A program made the position numbers and the translations under genes. Positions 37,295 to 46,574 of a stretch of 64,000 bases of DNA are shown one piece after another. How positions within the stretch are numbered: the stretch's first letter is position 1; every line of letters begins with the position of its first letter. The DNA is from Candidatus Pelagibacter sp. (GTDB lineage Bacteria > Pseudomonadota > Alphaproteobacteria > Pelagibacterales > Pelagibacteraceae), in assembly GCA_028408795.1 (NCBI GenBank), contig JAOOLP010000001.1, forward strand, positions 1-64,000, read 5' to 3'. The notes beneath the pieces were generated by a model that searched no databases, was not told the origin of the DNA, and saw only the letters and a list, made by a program, of their open reading frames with translations.

Positions 37295-38203
37295 ATGAAG
37301 AAAATTATAATTGGAGCTAGAGGAAGTAAGCTATCCTCCGCCTACGTGTCAAAAGTTAAAAATTTATTACTTCAAAACTACAAAGATATTGATTTTGAGA
37401 TAAAAATAATAAAAACTTCTGGAGATCTTCATCAAAATATCAAAATTTCGGAAATTGGTGGAAAAAATCTATTTTGTAAAGAGATTGAAGAAAATTTACT
37501 TAATAAAAATATTGATATTGCCATTCATGCTTTAAAAGATATGGAGTCGATTGAAAACGAATATTTAACTATAGGCGCTTATATTAAAAGAAACGATCCT
37601 CGAGATATTCTTGTAAGCGATAAAATTAAAAAATTCAGTGATCTTAATAGCAAAGTTACCATTGGTTCAAGTTCAAGAAGAAGAGAACTTCAATTAAAAA
37701 AAATTAATAAAGATATTAATATAGAAAATATAAGAGGAAATATTGATACAAGAATAAAAAAACTAGAAGAAAAAAAATTCGATGCAATTATTTTAGCAGC
37801 AGCTGGAGTGAAAAGCTTAAACCTAGAAAATAAGATTGGTCTAATTTTTGAAAGGGAGGAAATTTTACCCGCAGCTGGACAAGGAATTATTGCCGCTCAG
37901 TGTAGAAAAGATGATAATTTGATTTTGGATTTAATTAAAAAGATTAATGATACAAATACAAGTCTTTGCGCAACAGCGGAGAGAAAAATGCTTCAAACTA
38001 TTGGGGGAAATTGTGAAACTGCTGTGGGCGGTTTAGCAGAAATAACAAATAATAATTTAAAACTTAAAGCACAACTTTTCTCAGACTCTGGAGAAGAAAG
38101 TTTTAGTTATGAGATGACTGGGCCTGAAAAAAATGCTTCGATAATCGGTGAAACTGTTGGACAAAAATTATTAGATTTAGCGGGAGAAAAATTTAAAAAA
38201 TGA
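37295..38203 (+). CDS. hemC: Porphobilinogen deaminase HemC
   Basis: The 302-residue protein has GARGSKLS at the start, HALKDM with the catalytic Asp82, and the dipyrromethane-anchoring Cys240 in GGNCETAVGG. It polymerises four porphobilinogens to hydroxymethylbilane. Its stop overlaps hemD by 4 bp. Confidence 0.97.
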   Translation: MKKIIIGARGSKLSSAYVSKVKNLLLQNYKDIDFEIKIIKTSGDLHQNIKISEIGGKNLFCKEIEENLLNKNIDIAIHALKDMESIENEYLTIGAYIKRNDPRDILVSDKIKKFSDLNSKVTIGSSSRRRELQLKKINKDINIENIRGNIDTRIKKLEEKKFDAIILAAAGVKSLNLENKIGLIFEREEILPAAGQGIIAAQCRKDDNLILDLIKKINDTNTSLCATAERKMLQTIGGNCETAVGGLAEITNNNLKLKAQLFSDSGEESFSYEMTGPEKNASIIGETVGQKLLDLAGEKFKK

Positions 38204-38901
38204 ATATTTTAATAACTAGACCACTTATGGATGCAGAAGATTTAATGGGGAAACTTTTTTCGCTAGGACACAAAATAATTCACATACCAACTTTAAAAAT
38301 TATTCCAGCTAAACTAGATCCAATTGATATAAAGCAATTTAATGCTTTTATCTTCACAAGTGCAAATGCTGTCAGAAATTTGAAAGTCACTGAACAAGAT
38401 ATGAATAAATTATGTTTTTGTGTTGGCTCAATGACAGAAAAAATTGCTCGATCTAAGGGATATAATAATACTATTTCTGCAGGCGGGACTGTAAATGCCT
38501 TAAAAAATTTAATTATTAATTCAAGTCAAATTAATGAGAAATCCAAAATAGCTTATTTCTGTGGAGATAACATTTCTTACGATTTAGACCTAGAGCTTAA
38601 AAAGGACGGCATTACTACTAGAAAAATTGTTAATTATTTTTCAGAAAAAATAACTGATTTGAATGAGCAAAATAAAAAAATTATTGAAAGCTACCCTCCA
38701 GACATAATTTTTGTTTATTCTGCTAGGAGCGCATTAAGTTTCTTAGAAATAGTAAAAAATCATTCTTTGTATCCTTTAATGACAGGTTCAAAAGTAAAGT
38801 GTATAAGTAAAAAGGTTGCAGATATTTTTCCCACTGGAGATTGGAAAAAAGTAGAAATTTTTAATCCAGGGGAAGAATTATTGCAATTGGAAGAGAACTA
38901 G
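38200..38901 (+). CDS. hemD: Uroporphyrinogen-III synthase HemD
   Basis: The 233-residue protein has the weakly conserved HemD pattern (ITRPLMDAEDL at the start, FTSANAVRNL near residue 51, VYSARSALSF near 167). It closes and inverts ring D of the tetrapyrrole. HemD diverges quickly, so direct coupling to hemC is the stronger evidence. Confidence 0.92.
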   Translation: MNILITRPLMDAEDLMGKLFSLGHKIIHIPTLKIIPAKLDPIDIKQFNAFIFTSANAVRNLKVTEQDMNKLCFCVGSMTEKIARSKGYNNTISAGGTVNALKNLIINSSQINEKSKIAYFCGDNISYDLDLELKKDGITTRKIVNYFSEKITDLNEQNKKIIESYPPDIIFVYSARSALSFLEIVKNHSLYPLMTGSKVKCISKKVADIFPTGDWKKVEIFNPGEELLQLEEN

Positions 38902-38903
38902 TA

Positions 38904-39989
38904 ATGGAAGTATTAGAAAATTTTAAAGACTTATTTTTAGATGTCTGGAAAGAAGGTATTTCAGGAGTTAACATTTCAGAAATTGTAATAGCTCTAATTA
39001 TTTTTATCTTTTTTCTATTTTTAAGAGGAGTTTTTTCTAAATTTGTAATTAAGAGATTAGAAACATATGTTTCTAAAACTACAAATAAGTTTGATAATTC
39101 TTTGGTTTCTTCTATGGAGGGACCAGCAAAGTTTTTCCCAATAGTTTTAGGTTTTTTTGTATCTACAAGTTATTTATCCGTAGAACATGGCGCAATAGAA
39201 TTAATAAACAGATCTTTAATAACTATTTTAATTTTTTGGACTTTTCATCAAATTATTGGCCCTCTATCCGTTGTCATTAAGTCAGTAGGCGGTTTACTAT
39301 CCAAAGATTTAGTTAATTGGATTATTAAAGCTATTAAGATTTTAATTTTAATATTAGGAGCAGCTGCAGTCCTAGAACTTTGGGGGATTAAAATTGGACC
39401 TATAATCGCTGGACTTGGTTTATTCGGTGTAGCAGTAGCTTTAGGTGCACAAGACTTATTTAAAAATCTAATCTCAGGAATATTAGTTCTAGTAGAAAGA
39501 AGATTTCAAGTTGGTGATTGGATATTTGTAGAAGGAGTAATTGAGGGAACAGTTGAAAGTATAGGCTTTAGGTCTACTGTTGTAAGAAGATTTGATAAAT
39601 CGTTAGCGACTATTCCAAATTTTCAATTTGCTGAAAATGCTGTTATCAACAATTCTCTTACAACAAATAGAAGAATTAATTGGGTTATCGGACTGGAATA
39701 CAGGACAACTAGTGATCAATTAAAAAAAATTAAAGATGAAATTGAACAATATATAAAAGGAAGTGAATTATTTTCTAAAACAGGAGATACATTTCTGACA
39801 GTAAAAATAGAGCAATTTGCTGCCAGTTCAATAGATTTAAGGTTAATTTGTTTTACTAAGACAAAACATTATTTGGAATGGATGAGTGTTAAAGATACCT
39901 TAGCTTTAGAAATCAAAACTATAGTAGAGAAAAACAAAGCATCGTTTGCATTTCCAAGTACTTCAATTTATGTGGAAAAAAATCAATGA
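38904..39989 (+). CDS. MscS-family small-conductance mechanosensitive channel
   Basis: This 361-residue membrane protein has about four or five N-terminal helices, the pore-lining helix region GPIIAGLGLFGVAVALGAQD (about 162-181) and the cytoplasmic beta domain VGDWIFVEGVIEGTVESIG. MscS channels release osmolytes on hypo-osmotic shock. It follows hemD by 2 bp and overlaps the yggT gene by 4 bp. Confidence 0.94.
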   Translation: MEVLENFKDLFLDVWKEGISGVNISEIVIALIIFIFFLFLRGVFSKFVIKRLETYVSKTTNKFDNSLVSSMEGPAKFFPIVLGFFVSTSYLSVEHGAIELINRSLITILIFWTFHQIIGPLSVVIKSVGGLLSKDLVNWIIKAIKILILILGAAAVLELWGIKIGPIIAGLGLFGVAVALGAQDLFKNLISGILVLVERRFQVGDWIFVEGVIEGTVESIGFRSTVVRRFDKSLATIPNFQFAENAVINNSLTTNRRINWVIGLEYRTTSDQLKKIKDEIEQYIKGSELFSKTGDTFLTVKIEQFAASSIDLRLICFTKTKHYLEWMSVKDTLALEIKTIVEKNKASFAFPSTSIYVEKNQ

Positions 39990-40276
39990 AATCAATTCTT
40001 ATTTTATTTGATCAAGCGGTCAGTTTATACATTTGGATATTAATCATTAATGCCATTATTAGCTGGTTGGTAGCATTCAATGTTTTGAATACTAGCAATA
40101 GATTTGTCTACTCGGTTCTTGATGTTTCCTATAAACTTACAGCTCCTCCTTTAAATTATATAAGAAGATATCTTCCGAATTTGGGTTCAATTGATATCTC
40201 GCCAGTTGTCCTTATTTTAATTTTGTTATTTTTAAGGAATTTAGTATTTGAAATGTTTGCGCCCTCGTTATTTTAA
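39986..40276 (+). CDS. YggT-family membrane protein
   Basis: This 96-residue protein has two hydrophobic regions and the YggT motif with LTAPPLNYIRRYLPNLG followed by IDISPVVLILIL. The role is unknown, possibly linked to osmotic response or cell division in other bacteria. It is tightly packed between the MscS channel and folD. Confidence 0.9.
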   Translation: MKSILILFDQAVSLYIWILIINAIISWLVAFNVLNTSNRFVYSVLDVSYKLTAPPLNYIRRYLPNLGSIDISPVVLILILLFLRNLVFEMFAPSLF

Positions 40277-40278
40277 TT

Positions 40279-41121
40279 ATGATTATAGATGGAAAAAAAG
40301 AAGCTGAAGTTTTAAGACACGAAATAAAAAAAGAAATAAGTTTATTAAAAGAAAAGACTAAAAAAGTTCCTACATTATCAGTAATTTTAGTTGGAAATTA
40401 TGCACCTAGCGAAATTTACGTTAAAAATAAGGTCAAGAAATCTAAAGAGGTGGGTATAAATTCAGATGTAATAAGATATCCTGATACTGTATCCGAAAAA
40501 GAGATATTAAAGAAAATTATAGAGTTAAATGAAGATAGTAAAGTATCAGGAATCCTGGTTCAACTCCCACTTCCTAAACAAATCAATAAAGAAAAAATTA
40601 TTAATTTAATACACCCTTCAAAAGATGTTGATGGATTTCATCCAATTAATGTTGGAAATCTAGCTTCGGGTTATCATGCAATAACACCATGCACGCCTTT
40701 AGGATGTTCTTTACTTATTAAAAAAATTGAAAAAGATTTATCAGGAAAACATGCCGTAATAGTCGGCAGGTCAAACTTAAATGGAAAACCTATGGCTCAA
40801 CTGCTGTTAAAAGAAAATTGTACAGTTACTATAGTCCATTCAAAGACAAATAATATTAAATCCGAATGTTTAAAAGCTGATATATTGGTTGTTGCTATAG
40901 GAGTACCTAATTTTGTTAAAAAAGATTGGGTTAAAGAGGGTTCTGTAATAATAGATGTAGGTATAAACAAACTAGAAAATAAAATTGTAGGCGATGTGCA
41001 GTTTGATGATGTAAAAGAAAAAGTAAAAGCAATTACTCCGGTACCAGGAGGAGTGGGCCCTATGACGATAGCTTGTTTGTTAAAAAATACTCTAGAGTGT
41101 TTTAAAGCTCGTTTGATTTAG
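40279..41121 (+). CDS. folD: Bifunctional methylenetetrahydrofolate dehydrogenase / cyclohydrolase FolD
   Basis: The 280-residue protein has the catalytic YVKNKVKKS segment, VQLPLPKQI, DVDGFHP and the NADP motif VGRSNLNGKPMA, ending in TPVPGGVGPMTIACLL. It interconverts methylene- and formyl-tetrahydrofolate, supplying PurH. It overlaps the psiE-like gene tail to tail by 20 bp, the longest convergent overlap in the window. Confidence 0.98.
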   Translation: MIIDGKKEAEVLRHEIKKEISLLKEKTKKVPTLSVILVGNYAPSEIYVKNKVKKSKEVGINSDVIRYPDTVSEKEILKKIIELNEDSKVSGILVQLPLPKQINKEKIINLIHPSKDVDGFHPINVGNLASGYHAITPCTPLGCSLLIKKIEKDLSGKHAVIVGRSNLNGKPMAQLLLKENCTVTIVHSKTNNIKSECLKADILVVAIGVPNFVKKDWVKEGSVIIDVGINKLENKIVGDVQFDDVKEKVKAITPVPGGVGPMTIACLLKNTLECFKARLI

Positions 41122-41488
41122 ACTTATCAAGATTCAAAAATTTACTATTTCTAAATCTTACTACTACAGTAGCTAAAGCTACAATTAAAATTGCGCCCGA
41201 AATATAAAGTAAATTTGCTGGATCTCCCTCTTTATCTTGTAGGATTATGAAACGTGCGAGCGCCGTTATTGCTATTACTAATGGATAAGCAATTCTTATT
41301 GATCTAGTTTCCCAATAAGATCTTACCAAGCCTATCACCTCAATATAAATAAAAAGAAGCAATAGATCAGCAAGGCCTATGTACTGATCCATATACATAT
41401 CTCTTACTTCAAGAAAAAATGCAATTACTGTTGCAATCAATACAAATATAACTGCTACTAGTTGAATATTTCGAATCGTTGAATTCAT
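41102..41488 (-). CDS. PsiE-family membrane protein
   Basis: The 128-residue protein has four hydrophobic helices and the PsiE pattern (LADLLLLFIYIEVIGLVRSYWETRS, then ALARFIIL). PsiE is named for phosphate-starvation induction in E. coli; its biochemical role is not known and no PHO-like control is visible here. The family call is by membrane layout and the central motif. Confidence 0.82.
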   Translation of the reverse strand: MNSTIRNIQLVAVIFVLIATVIAFFLEVRDMYMDQYIGLADLLLLFIYIEVIGLVRSYWETRSIRIAYPLVIAITALARFIILQDKEGDPANLLYISGAILIVALATVVVRFRNSKFLNLDKSKSNEL

Positions 41489-41509
41489 TAACTAAATATT
41501 ATCAGAAAT

Positions 41510-42694
41510 TTATGATTTATATAACTGTTTAGAGTGATATTTAATAAATTTTTCTACTTTAGATTTATTAAAAGATTTATTTTCCTCAAAAGAAACCTTT
41601 TTCATAGAATAGGCTTTATTTTTTGTTCTTCTTGATAAAATTGTTACATTGCCTTTATAAAGACTTAGCACCACATCACCCGACACTTGACCTCTTTTTT
41701 TATCGATTATTTTTTGAAGTTTTATTCTTTTTTTAGAAAACCAATAACCGTTGTAAACTAACTCTGCATACTCAGGCATTATTCTTTCTTTATTGTGAAC
41801 TGTATCTTTATCCAAAGTAACTGATTCAATAGCTCTATGAGCTATATACAAAACTGCGCCACCCGGGGTCTCATAAACACCTCTTGATTTGATACCAATA
41901 AATCTATTTTCAACTAAATCCACTCTACCAACAGCATTTTTTCCAGCTAATAAATTTAATTTTTCTAAAAGTTTTTCAGGTTTTAAATTTTTACCGTTAA
42001 TTGAGACTGGATCGCCATTTTTAAAAGTAATCTTAACTTTAGTTTTTTTGTTTGGAGCTTTTTCCGGAGAAACGGTTCTTTGAAAAATAAATTCTGGTGC
42101 AGAATTTCTTGGATTTTCCAAAACTTTACCTTCTGTGGAAGTATGAAAAATATTGTCATCAACAGAAAAAGGAGGAGCACCTTTTTTATCTTTTGGTATT
42201 GGTATATTATTTTTTTTTGCATAATTAATTAGATCAGTTCTTGATTGCAATTTCCATTCTCTCCATGGAGCGATAACTTTAATTTTTTTTCCTCCAAAAA
42301 AAGCATATCCTAACTCAAATCTTACTTGATCGTTTCCTTTACCAGTAGATCCATGAGACACAGCAAATGCTTTAAATTTTTTAGCTATAGCTATCTGTCT
42401 CTTAGCAATCAATGGTCTAGCAATAGAAGTTCCAAGAAGATAAACTCCTTCGTAAACTGCATGTGCTCTGATCATTGGAAAAACATAGTCTTTTACAAAC
42501 GTGTTTTTTAAATTTTCAATTATCACTTTTTTTACACCAAGACTTTTTGCATTCTTGATAATCTTTTTTTTATTCATTACTTGGCCAATATCTGAAGTGT
42601 AAGCAATAACTTCAGCTCTATAATTTTCTTGAAGCCATTTAAGTATTATTGAAGTGTCAAGTCCGCCTGAATAGGCTAAAACAATTTTTTTCAT
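41510..42694 (-). CDS. argG: Argininosuccinate synthase ArgG
   Basis: This 394-residue protein begins VLAYSGGLDTSII, the PP-loop ATP motif, with GSTGKGNDQVRFE and SPEKAPN following. It joins citrulline and aspartate in arginine synthesis. Length is normal. It follows the IalB-like gene with no gap. Confidence 0.98.
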   Translation of the reverse strand: MKKIVLAYSGGLDTSIILKWLQENYRAEVIAYTSDIGQVMNKKKIIKNAKSLGVKKVIIENLKNTFVKDYVFPMIRAHAVYEGVYLLGTSIARPLIAKRQIAIAKKFKAFAVSHGSTGKGNDQVRFELGYAFFGGKKIKVIAPWREWKLQSRTDLINYAKKNNIPIPKDKKGAPPFSVDDNIFHTSTEGKVLENPRNSAPEFIFQRTVSPEKAPNKKTKVKITFKNGDPVSINGKNLKPEKLLEKLNLLAGKNAVGRVDLVENRFIGIKSRGVYETPGGAVLYIAHRAIESVTLDKDTVHNKERIMPEYAELVYNGYWFSKKRIKLQKIIDKKRGQVSGDVVLSLYKGNVTILSRRTKNKAYSMKKVSFEENKSFNKSKVEKFIKYHSKQLYKS

Positions 42695-43195
42695 TTAACT
42701 GCAAGTTTTTTTTGCGGTGTTATAAGCTTTGGTAAATCCCATCATAGAATAGTGATCTGTGGTTTCAGCCCCTTTGGTTGTTCTTGCTTTAATAATAAGA
42801 TTAGTCGCTTTTTTCATTAATTTAATAAAATTTTTTTCTTCTTGATCATCTAATAACCAAGCGAAGTTTTTTTGAGAAAAAAAAGAGAATCTTTTCTTAC
42901 CTGAGGCAGCCGTAACGGAAGAGGTTTTGTAATCATGACCACTTGTTATACTTACCTCATCTTTTATATCCTCGGATGGCCTAAACGTTACAAATAATTT
43001 TGATTGATTTCTTTGAATTGAAGATGGAGCCCTTTTTGTAGGTATAGTTTGAGCAAAACAAATTTTTCCTTTATCTGTCTCTACAGTAAAGCTTTCCCAG
43101 TTTTTATACTTTCCTGTAGATCTTGGGCTGTTAGCCAAAGCGCTAAAAGTAAAAAGTACAAAAGATATTAAAATTAAAAACTTTTTAAATAACAT
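42695..43195 (-). CDS. Invasion-associated locus B (IalB)-like secreted protein
   Basis: The 166-residue protein has an N-terminal signal peptide cleaved near SALA/NSP (about residue 22) and an IalB-type beta-rich body with WESFTVETDKGKICFAQTIP. Despite the name, the family is common in free-living alphaproteobacteria and its function there is unknown; a periplasmic location is inferred. It abuts argG. Confidence 0.82.
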   Translation of the reverse strand: MLFKKFLILISFVLFTFSALANSPRSTGKYKNWESFTVETDKGKICFAQTIPTKRAPSSIQRNQSKLFVTFRPSEDIKDEVSITSGHDYKTSSVTAASGKKRFSFFSQKNFAWLLDDQEEKNFIKLMKKATNLIIKARTTKGAETTDHYSMMGFTKAYNTAKKTCS

Positions 43196-43239
43196 ATTTT
43201 TGGTTTTATACTATATTAAAGCTATTTCAATGGTTTGAA

Positions 43240-44277
43240 TTAAGGTGATGGATTTGGATTATTATTATGTATTAAATTAATCTTATCCATTATCTCTTCC
43301 GTAAGCTCAACATTTATACTTTCAACATTTTCTTTCAATTGATCCATTGTAGTGGCTCCAATTATATTGCTTGTCACGAAAGGCCTTGAGTTTACAAAAG
43401 CTTGGGCTAGTTGAACCATAGTCATGTCATTTTCTTTGGCTAGCTTGTAGTATTCATCATAGGCTTTCATTGCTAGAGGGTTTATCATTCTTTGCCATCC
43501 TTTAAATAATGCCATCCTAGATTTTTTTGGCATTTGATTGTTTCTATATTTGCCTGATAACGCTCCTGCTGCCAATGGATAGTAGACTAATAATCCACAT
43601 TTCTCTCTAATAGAAATTTCCGACATCCCGATTTCATAAGTTCTGTTAACTAAACTGTAAGGATTTTGAACTGACATCATTCTAGGTAGTTTTTTATTTT
43701 TAGAAAGTTCTAGGTATTTTGATAATCCATAAGGAGTTTCGTTTGACATACCTATATATCTTATTTTTCCACTTTTAATAAATTTATCTAAAGCTTCTAA
43801 AATACTTTCAAAACCATTCCATTCTTTTTCATCTTCACGAGGTGTGAACTCTCTTCTGCCGAAACAATTGGTTGATCTTTCTGGCCAGTGCAATTGATAC
43901 AGATCTATGTAGTCCGTCTTTAATCTTTTTAAGCTTCCATCTATTGCCTTACCAATATTTTTCTCATTAAAATTATTTTTTCCTTCTCTAATCCAATCAC
44001 ATCCTGGCCCAGCAACTTTAGATGCTAGTATAATTTTGTTTCTATTTTTTCTTTTTTCAAACCAATTGCCAATCATTATCTCTGTTTTTCCATACGACTC
44101 AGCTGTTGGTGGCACTGAATAAAGTTCGGCAGTATCAAAAAAGTTTATTCCTTGATTTATAGAATAATCCATCTGTTCAAATGCATCTTTTTCAGAATTT
44201 TGAGTTCCCCACGTCATAGTTCCTAGGCAGATCAAGCTGACATCTAAATCAGTGTTTCCTAGTTTTTTAAATTTCAT
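43240..44277 (-). CDS. Aldo/keto reductase (Tas-like)
   Basis: From the ATG at 44277, which has AAGGA upstream, the protein has 345 residues; an in-frame ATG at 44295 is less likely. It shows the AKR tetrad region (FFDTAELYSVP, with catalytic Asp and Tyr, then the Lys in LASKVAGPG and His in LYQLHWPER) and the GMSNETPYG motif. The substrate is unknown, probably a carbonyl compound reduced with NADPH. Confidence 0.92.
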   Translation of the reverse strand: MKFKKLGNTDLDVSLICLGTMTWGTQNSEKDAFEQMDYSINQGINFFDTAELYSVPPTAESYGKTEIMIGNWFEKRKNRNKIILASKVAGPGCDWIREGKNNFNEKNIGKAIDGSLKRLKTDYIDLYQLHWPERSTNCFGRREFTPREDEKEWNGFESILEALDKFIKSGKIRYIGMSNETPYGLSKYLELSKNKKLPRMMSVQNPYSLVNRTYEIGMSEISIREKCGLLVYYPLAAGALSGKYRNNQMPKKSRMALFKGWQRMINPLAMKAYDEYYKLAKENDMTMVQLAQAFVNSRPFVTSNIIGATTMDQLKENVESINVELTEEIMDKINLIHNNNPNPSP

Positions 44278-44354
44278 AAAATCCTTATTTTTCAAGTTTT
44301 TTTAAAGCAATTATTGCCTATTGAAAAGTTAATAAAAATTCATATATTAATTTT

Positions 44355-45107
44355 ATGGTTTCAAACAAACAAACAACGTCAGTTAGATCTTCGGTATCCG
44401 AAGCTATTATAGATCAAGGTTTAAGAAGTTATATGCTTAAAGTTTATAACTATATGGGATCTGCATTACTTTTAACTGGCTTTATAGCTTTATTTACTTT
44501 TAAATTTGCTGCAGTCACAGGTCCAAATGGAGAATTGATTGGTTTAACCTCTTTAGGCAACTCACTTTATAATTCAGGTTTAGCTTGGGTAGTAATGTTA
44601 GCCCCTTTAGGTGTTGTTTTTTATATGAGTTTTGGAATTGCAAAAATGAGCGCCTCAAAAGCTCAAACTGTATTTTGGATTTTTGCATCACTAATGGGAT
44701 TATCATTATCATCAATATTTATTGCTTACACAGGAACTTCTATTACAAGAGTATTTTTTATAACCGCAGGAACTTTTGGTGCTATGAGTATTTACGGTTA
44801 CACAACTAAAAGGGATTTAACAAAATTAGGATCTTTTTTAATGATGGGGCTTATAGGTATAATTATAGCTTCATTAGTAAATATTTTTATGAAGTCTACA
44901 ATGATGTATTTTGTAATTTCAATCTTAGGCGTATTAATTTTTGTAGGATTAACTGCTTATGATACTCAGAAAATAAAGAATATGTATTTAGCAAGTGATA
45001 GTGGAGAATTAATGGGCAAAAAAGCTGTAATGGGTGCCTTAACACTTTACTTAGATTTCATAAATCTTTTCATAATGCTTCTAAGACTTTTCGGTCAAAG
45101 AAGATAA
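44355..45107 (+). CDS. Bax inhibitor-1 / YccA-family membrane protein
   Basis: This 250-residue protein has seven hydrophobic helices, a hydrophilic N-terminus (SVSEAIIDQGLRSYM) and the family ending YLDFINLFIMLLRLFGQRR. Bacterial BI-1 proteins may form pH-sensitive calcium leak channels and YccA modulates FtsH; neither role can be read directly here. It ends one base before the DUF2794 gene on the other strand. Confidence 0.93.
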   Translation: MVSNKQTTSVRSSVSEAIIDQGLRSYMLKVYNYMGSALLLTGFIALFTFKFAAVTGPNGELIGLTSLGNSLYNSGLAWVVMLAPLGVVFYMSFGIAKMSASKAQTVFWIFASLMGLSLSSIFIAYTGTSITRVFFITAGTFGAMSIYGYTTKRDLTKLGSFLMMGLIGIIIASLVNIFMKSTMMYFVISILGVLIFVGLTAYDTQKIKNMYLASDSGELMGKKAVMGALTLYLDFINLFIMLLRLFGQRR

Positions 45108-45452
45108 TTATTTAATTAATCTTAAATTATTCCAGCTAGTTTTATCAATTAGTTGATCTAAGTTTTCTGATCTTTTAAGAATATTTCCATTCTTATCTTT
45201 TATCAAAAATTTATCATTATAATAGTTTGGTTTCAAATTTTTTAAGATCCTAAGTACCGGTCTATCCGAAGCTCTTTGATAGACATCAAAAGAAATTTCT
45301 TTACTACCTAAAGAAAATGAATAATCTTTCCAAGTTCCGTTTGAAACCATCCTAGCGTATAAATTTAATATACATTTAAGCTCTTTTTTTACAAAAAATT
45401 TAACTTTTTCTTTTTTAATATCATTATTAATAATGAGTTTTATATTTTTCAT
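45108..45452 (-). CDS. DUF2794-family protein
   Basis: This 114-residue soluble protein has the central pattern LNLYARMVSNGTWKDYSFSLG and RASDRPVLRILKNLKP recognised in an alphaproteobacterial family of unknown function. It overlaps the septation protein A gene by 4 bp. No catalytic motif is evident. Confidence 0.82.
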   Translation of the reverse strand: MKNIKLIINNDIKKEKVKFFVKKELKCILNLYARMVSNGTWKDYSFSLGSKEISFDVYQRASDRPVLRILKNLKPNYYNDKFLIKDKNGNILKRSENLDQLIDKTSWNNLRLIK

Positions 45453-45994
45453 ATTTTATATTTATTAATTAAAGGTAATTGAGAAGCAGTAAATATGAAA
45501 GTTAGAGGCAATATTCCCCACACTTTAAAATTTACCCATGTTGTTTCAGGCTGAGTTCTCCAGATTATTTCATTTAAAAGAGCTAAAAAAATAAAAAAGT
45601 AAGCCCATCGATCACTCAATTTACTCCACCCCTCGTCATTAAGTTGAAAAGCTGATTTGAAAAAAAATTGAATAAAATTTTTTTCAAAAAATCTTCTTCC
45701 TATAATTAGTGTAAAGGCAAAAATAAGATTTATAATCGTTGGTTTCATATATATGAAGACAGGATTATTAAAATACAAAGTTAAGCCTCCAAAAAAAGAA
45801 ATTATTATGCCTCCTAAAAGAGGTATATACGGAATCTTCTTTTCAAGCAGATAAATTGCTATTACTGCAATTATTGTTGAAATAATTAATGGTGGAATTG
45901 CTACTGCTAAATTATTTCCACTCTTATAATAAATCACGAAAAAGATTAATAATGGTCCAAAATCTGCGACAAATTTTAAAAAAGACTTATTCAC
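45449..45994 (-). CDS. ispZ: Septation protein A / inner-membrane protein YciB
   Basis: The 181-residue protein has five to six membrane helices and the family motifs FVADFGPLLIFFVIYY at the start, NDEGWSKLSDRWA, and a NEIIWR segment near the end of helix five. It is an intracellular septation or envelope-synthesis protein in other bacteria. It precedes the DUF2794 gene with a 4-bp overlap. Confidence 0.9.
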   Translation of the reverse strand: MNKSFLKFVADFGPLLIFFVIYYKSGNNLAVAIPPLIISTIIAVIAIYLLEKKIPYIPLLGGIIISFFGGLTLYFNNPVFIYMKPTIINLIFAFTLIIGRRFFEKNFIQFFFKSAFQLNDEGWSKLSDRWAYFFIFLALLNEIIWRTQPETTWVNFKVWGILPLTFIFTASQLPLINKYKI

Positions 45995-46070
45995 AATACA
46001 TCTTTAGCATAACTCAAATTTTAAATAAATTATATATTGATTTTAATGAAAAAATTATTAACTATTAGAT

Positions 46071-46394
46071 ATGGCTTCAAGCAATAAAGCTAAATTTTCT
46101 ATAGGTGAAACAGTTAAACATAGGCACTTTGATTTCAGAGGTGTAATTTACGATGTTGATTTTGAATTCAATAATTCAGAGGAATGGTATCAATCCATAC
46201 CTAAAGATGTCAGACCAAGGAAAGATCAACCCTTCTATCACTTACTAGCTGAAAGTAATGAGGTTACATACGAAGCCTATGTTTCGGAGCAAAATTTATT
46301 ATTAGATAAATCAAAGGAGCCAGTAAAGCATCCTTTAATAGAAGAAATTTTTTCAGGGAAAAAAGGTTCAAATTATTTTAAGATTTCTAATTAA
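46071..46394 (+). CDS. hspQ: Heat-shock / hemimethylated-DNA-binding protein HspQ (YccV-like)
   Basis: At 107 residues this is a normal YccV-like domain: FSIGETVKHRHFDFRGVIYDVD at the start, then YHLLAE and YVSEQNLL. HspQ binds hemimethylated DNA in E. coli and also acts as a Lon enhancer in enterobacteria; here only the fold is clear. It is divergent from the septation protein gene across 76 bp. Confidence 0.93.
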   Translation: MASSNKAKFSIGETVKHRHFDFRGVIYDVDFEFNNSEEWYQSIPKDVRPRKDQPFYHLLAESNEVTYEAYVSEQNLLLDKSKEPVKHPLIEEIFSGKKGSNYFKISN

Positions 46395-46472
46395 ATCCTC
46401 TTTTTCTGCCTCAAATTTAACAATTTTCATTCAAATCTATGACAAATATTTTTATTATTTTTAATCGTTCTC

Positions 46473-46527
46473 GCCTGATTGGGGATTAACTCATACTTCT
46501 TAACTCCCTCTCAATCCTCAATTAGGC
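46473..46527 (+). other. 15-bp hairpin with two G-U pairs in the hspQ-ccmC gap
   Basis: GCCTGATTGGGGATT (46473-46487) pairs fully with AATCCTCAATTAGGC (46513-46527) across a 25-base loop. The only non-Watson-Crick positions are two G-U wobbles when read as plus-strand RNA; on the minus strand they would be A-C mismatches. This favours a plus-strand RNA structure, either the leader of the ccm operon or the 3' end of hspQ. No long T-run follows, so it is not a classic terminator. The rest of 46395-46574 shows nothing I recognise. Confidence 0.6.
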
Positions 46528-46574
46528 TTTTATTCACTCTTCACTTAAAATTAATATTATAGTAATCAAAGATT

